From assembly GCF_001423885.1 (NCBI RefSeq), contig NZ_LMPP01000002.1, positions 194,575 to 258,574 of the forward strand: a stretch of 64,000 nt of DNA, in the 5' to 3' direction. This stretch comes from Rathayibacter sp. Leaf185. GTDB lineage: Bacteria > Actinomycetota > Actinomycetes > Actinomycetales > Microbacteriaceae. Below, piece after piece: positions 63,063-64,000 of the stretch. The position numbers and the translations under genes were made by a program. Below the pieces are notes generated by a model, which had not been told where the DNA came from, made no database searches, and worked only from the letters and a program-made list of their open reading frames with translations. The number at the start of each line of letters is the position of its first letter. Positions within the stretch are counted from its first letter, which is position 1.

Positions 63063-63911
63063 GTGATCAGCACCATCGAACGCATCGACGCCCTCCGCGA
63101 GCGGCTGCAGGAGGAGCGTCGCGCCGGTCGGAGCATCGCCCTCGTCCCGACCATGGGCGCCCTGCACGACGGTCACCTCGCGCTCGTGGAGCGGGCCCGC
63201 GAGATCGCGGACGTCGTGGTCGTGTCGATCTTCGTCAATCCGCTGCAGTTCGGCCCCTCCGAGGACCTCGACCGGTATCCGCGCGATCTCGAGTCCGACC
63301 TGACCCTTCTCGAGCGGGAGGGGGTCGAGTACGTCTTCGCACCGACCGTCGCCGAGATGTACCCCGACGGCCCGACCTCGACGCGCGTCGTGGCGGGCAG
63401 GGTGGGCACCCTCTACGAGGGTCGCTCGCGCCCGGGGCACTTCGACGGGATGCTCACCGTCGTGTCGAAGCTCCTGAACATCGTCCGGCCCGACGCCGCT
63501 CTCTTCGGCCAGAAGGACGCGCAGCAGCTGTTCCTCGTGCGCCGGATGGTGCGCGACCTCGACCTCCCCGTCGTGATCGAGGCCGTGGAGACGGTCCGCG
63601 AGGAGGACGGACTCGCGCTCTCGAGCCGCAACCGCTATCTCGACCCGCGCGAGCGCCGCGCAGCCCGCACAGTACCGCTGGTGCTCGAGGCCGCCGCGTC
63701 GGCCGCCGACCGCGGCGTCGACTCCGTCATCGCCGCCGCGCAGTCGGCCGCGATGGGCGAGCCGCTGGTTAAACTGGACTACCTCGTCGTCGCCGACCCG
63801 ACGACGCTCCTCCCGGTCGACGACGACCACCGCGGCCCGGCCCTCGTGCTCGTCGCCGCGGTCGTCGGCTCCACCCGCCTCCTCGACAACGGCCCGATCC
63901 TGCTCGCCTGA
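63063..63911 (+). CDS. panC: pantothenate synthetase
   Basis: This 282-aa ligase joins pantoate and beta-alanine using ATP. It shows VPTMGALHDGHLALVERA (the HxGH nucleotidyl-transfer motif), VVSIFVNPLQFGPSEDLDRYPR, LFGQKDAQQLFLVRRM and LALSSRNRYLDPRER. Length is standard. The leaderless -10 box fixes the GTG start. Confidence 0.97.
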   Translation: MISTIERIDALRERLQEERRAGRSIALVPTMGALHDGHLALVERAREIADVVVVSIFVNPLQFGPSEDLDRYPRDLESDLTLLEREGVEYVFAPTVAEMYPDGPTSTRVVAGRVGTLYEGRSRPGHFDGMLTVVSKLLNIVRPDAALFGQKDAQQLFLVRRMVRDLDLPVVIEAVETVREEDGLALSSRNRYLDPRERRAARTVPLVLEAAASAADRGVDSVIAAAQSAAMGEPLVKLDYLVVADPTTLLPVDDDHRGPALVLVAAVVGSTRLLDNGPILLA

Positions 63912-63949
63912 TCGCGCCCGCCGCCTCCGATCGAAAGCACCGTCCCACC

Positions 63950-64000
63950 ATGGCCGACACCCCCGACACCCCCGACGAGCTCTCCGCCGAGGAGGCCTCC
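63950..64000 (+). CDS. start of a probable lysyl-tRNA synthetase (partial)
   Basis: Seventeen codons are in the window (MADTPDTPDELSAEEAS). The acidic start and the position directly after panC fit lysS, which follows panC in many actinobacteria. No synthetase motif is reached, so the identity rests on gene order. Confidence 0.5.
   Translation, partial: MADTPDTPDELSAEEAS

Overview
The window is about 70% GC, coding-dense DNA from an actinobacterium. The folE-folP-folB-folK-DUF3180-PH-panC run next to ftsH, hpt and tilS, the mycothiol-dependent enzyme, and the very frequent TAnnnT -10 boxes 6-7 nt before start codons point to the family Microbacteriaceae (a Rathayibacter/Clavibacter-like genome). 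This assignment is inferred from gene content, not from a 16S sequence.

Layout. 1-2.6 kb: a sugar ABC transporter fragment (solute-binding lipoprotein, first codons of a probable permease) with its LacI regulator. 2.9-6.3 kb: a MoxR-like AAA+ ATPase and VWA protein pair. 6.4-8.6 kb: a conserved actinobacterial trio (SCO1664-like, DUF3090, histidine phosphatase). 8.7-11.2 kb: an ABC exporter. 11.3-18.0 kb: 2H phosphoesterase, RecQ helicase, a small membrane protein, acyl-CoA oxidase and malate dehydrogenase. 18.0-27.9 kb: a plant cell wall (arabinoxylan-type) locus with a LacI-like sensor lacking its DNA-binding domain, a small secreted protein, two large secreted multidomain GH43 enzymes, a complete LacI repressor and a Gfo/Idh/MocA oxidoreductase. 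28.0-31.1 kb: a giant surface protein with an LAATG sorting signal. 31.2-32.9 kb: mycothiol-dependent formaldehyde/nitrosothiol detoxification. 33-43.7 kb: small enzymes, transporters, regulators and membrane peptidases, separated by unusual palindromic arrays.

43.8-44.2 kb holds a Glu-Asp-Phe tRNA cluster with a good promoter and terminators. 44.4-47.3 kb encodes two tandem secreted coiled-coil peptidoglycan hydrolases (M23, then NlpC/P60). From 47.3 kb comes the conserved housekeeping block: ppa, tilS, hpt, ftsH, folate genes, PH-domain membrane proteins, a DUF2520 protein, panC and the start of a probable lysS. Between hpt and ftsH sits a 5.3-kb accessory block: GH76 glycosidase, diacylglycerol kinase-like lipid kinase, and a TetR repressor with twin operators controlling a YhgE/Pip-type membrane protein.

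The most unusual signal is noncoding. Many intergenic gaps carry long palindromes. Two gaps carry arrays of 19-bp units, head-to-tail on one side and inverted on the other. One array (36804-37009) is bracketed by a 15-bp direct duplication of the neighbouring gene end. A second genome-style signal is the large set of apparently leaderless genes.
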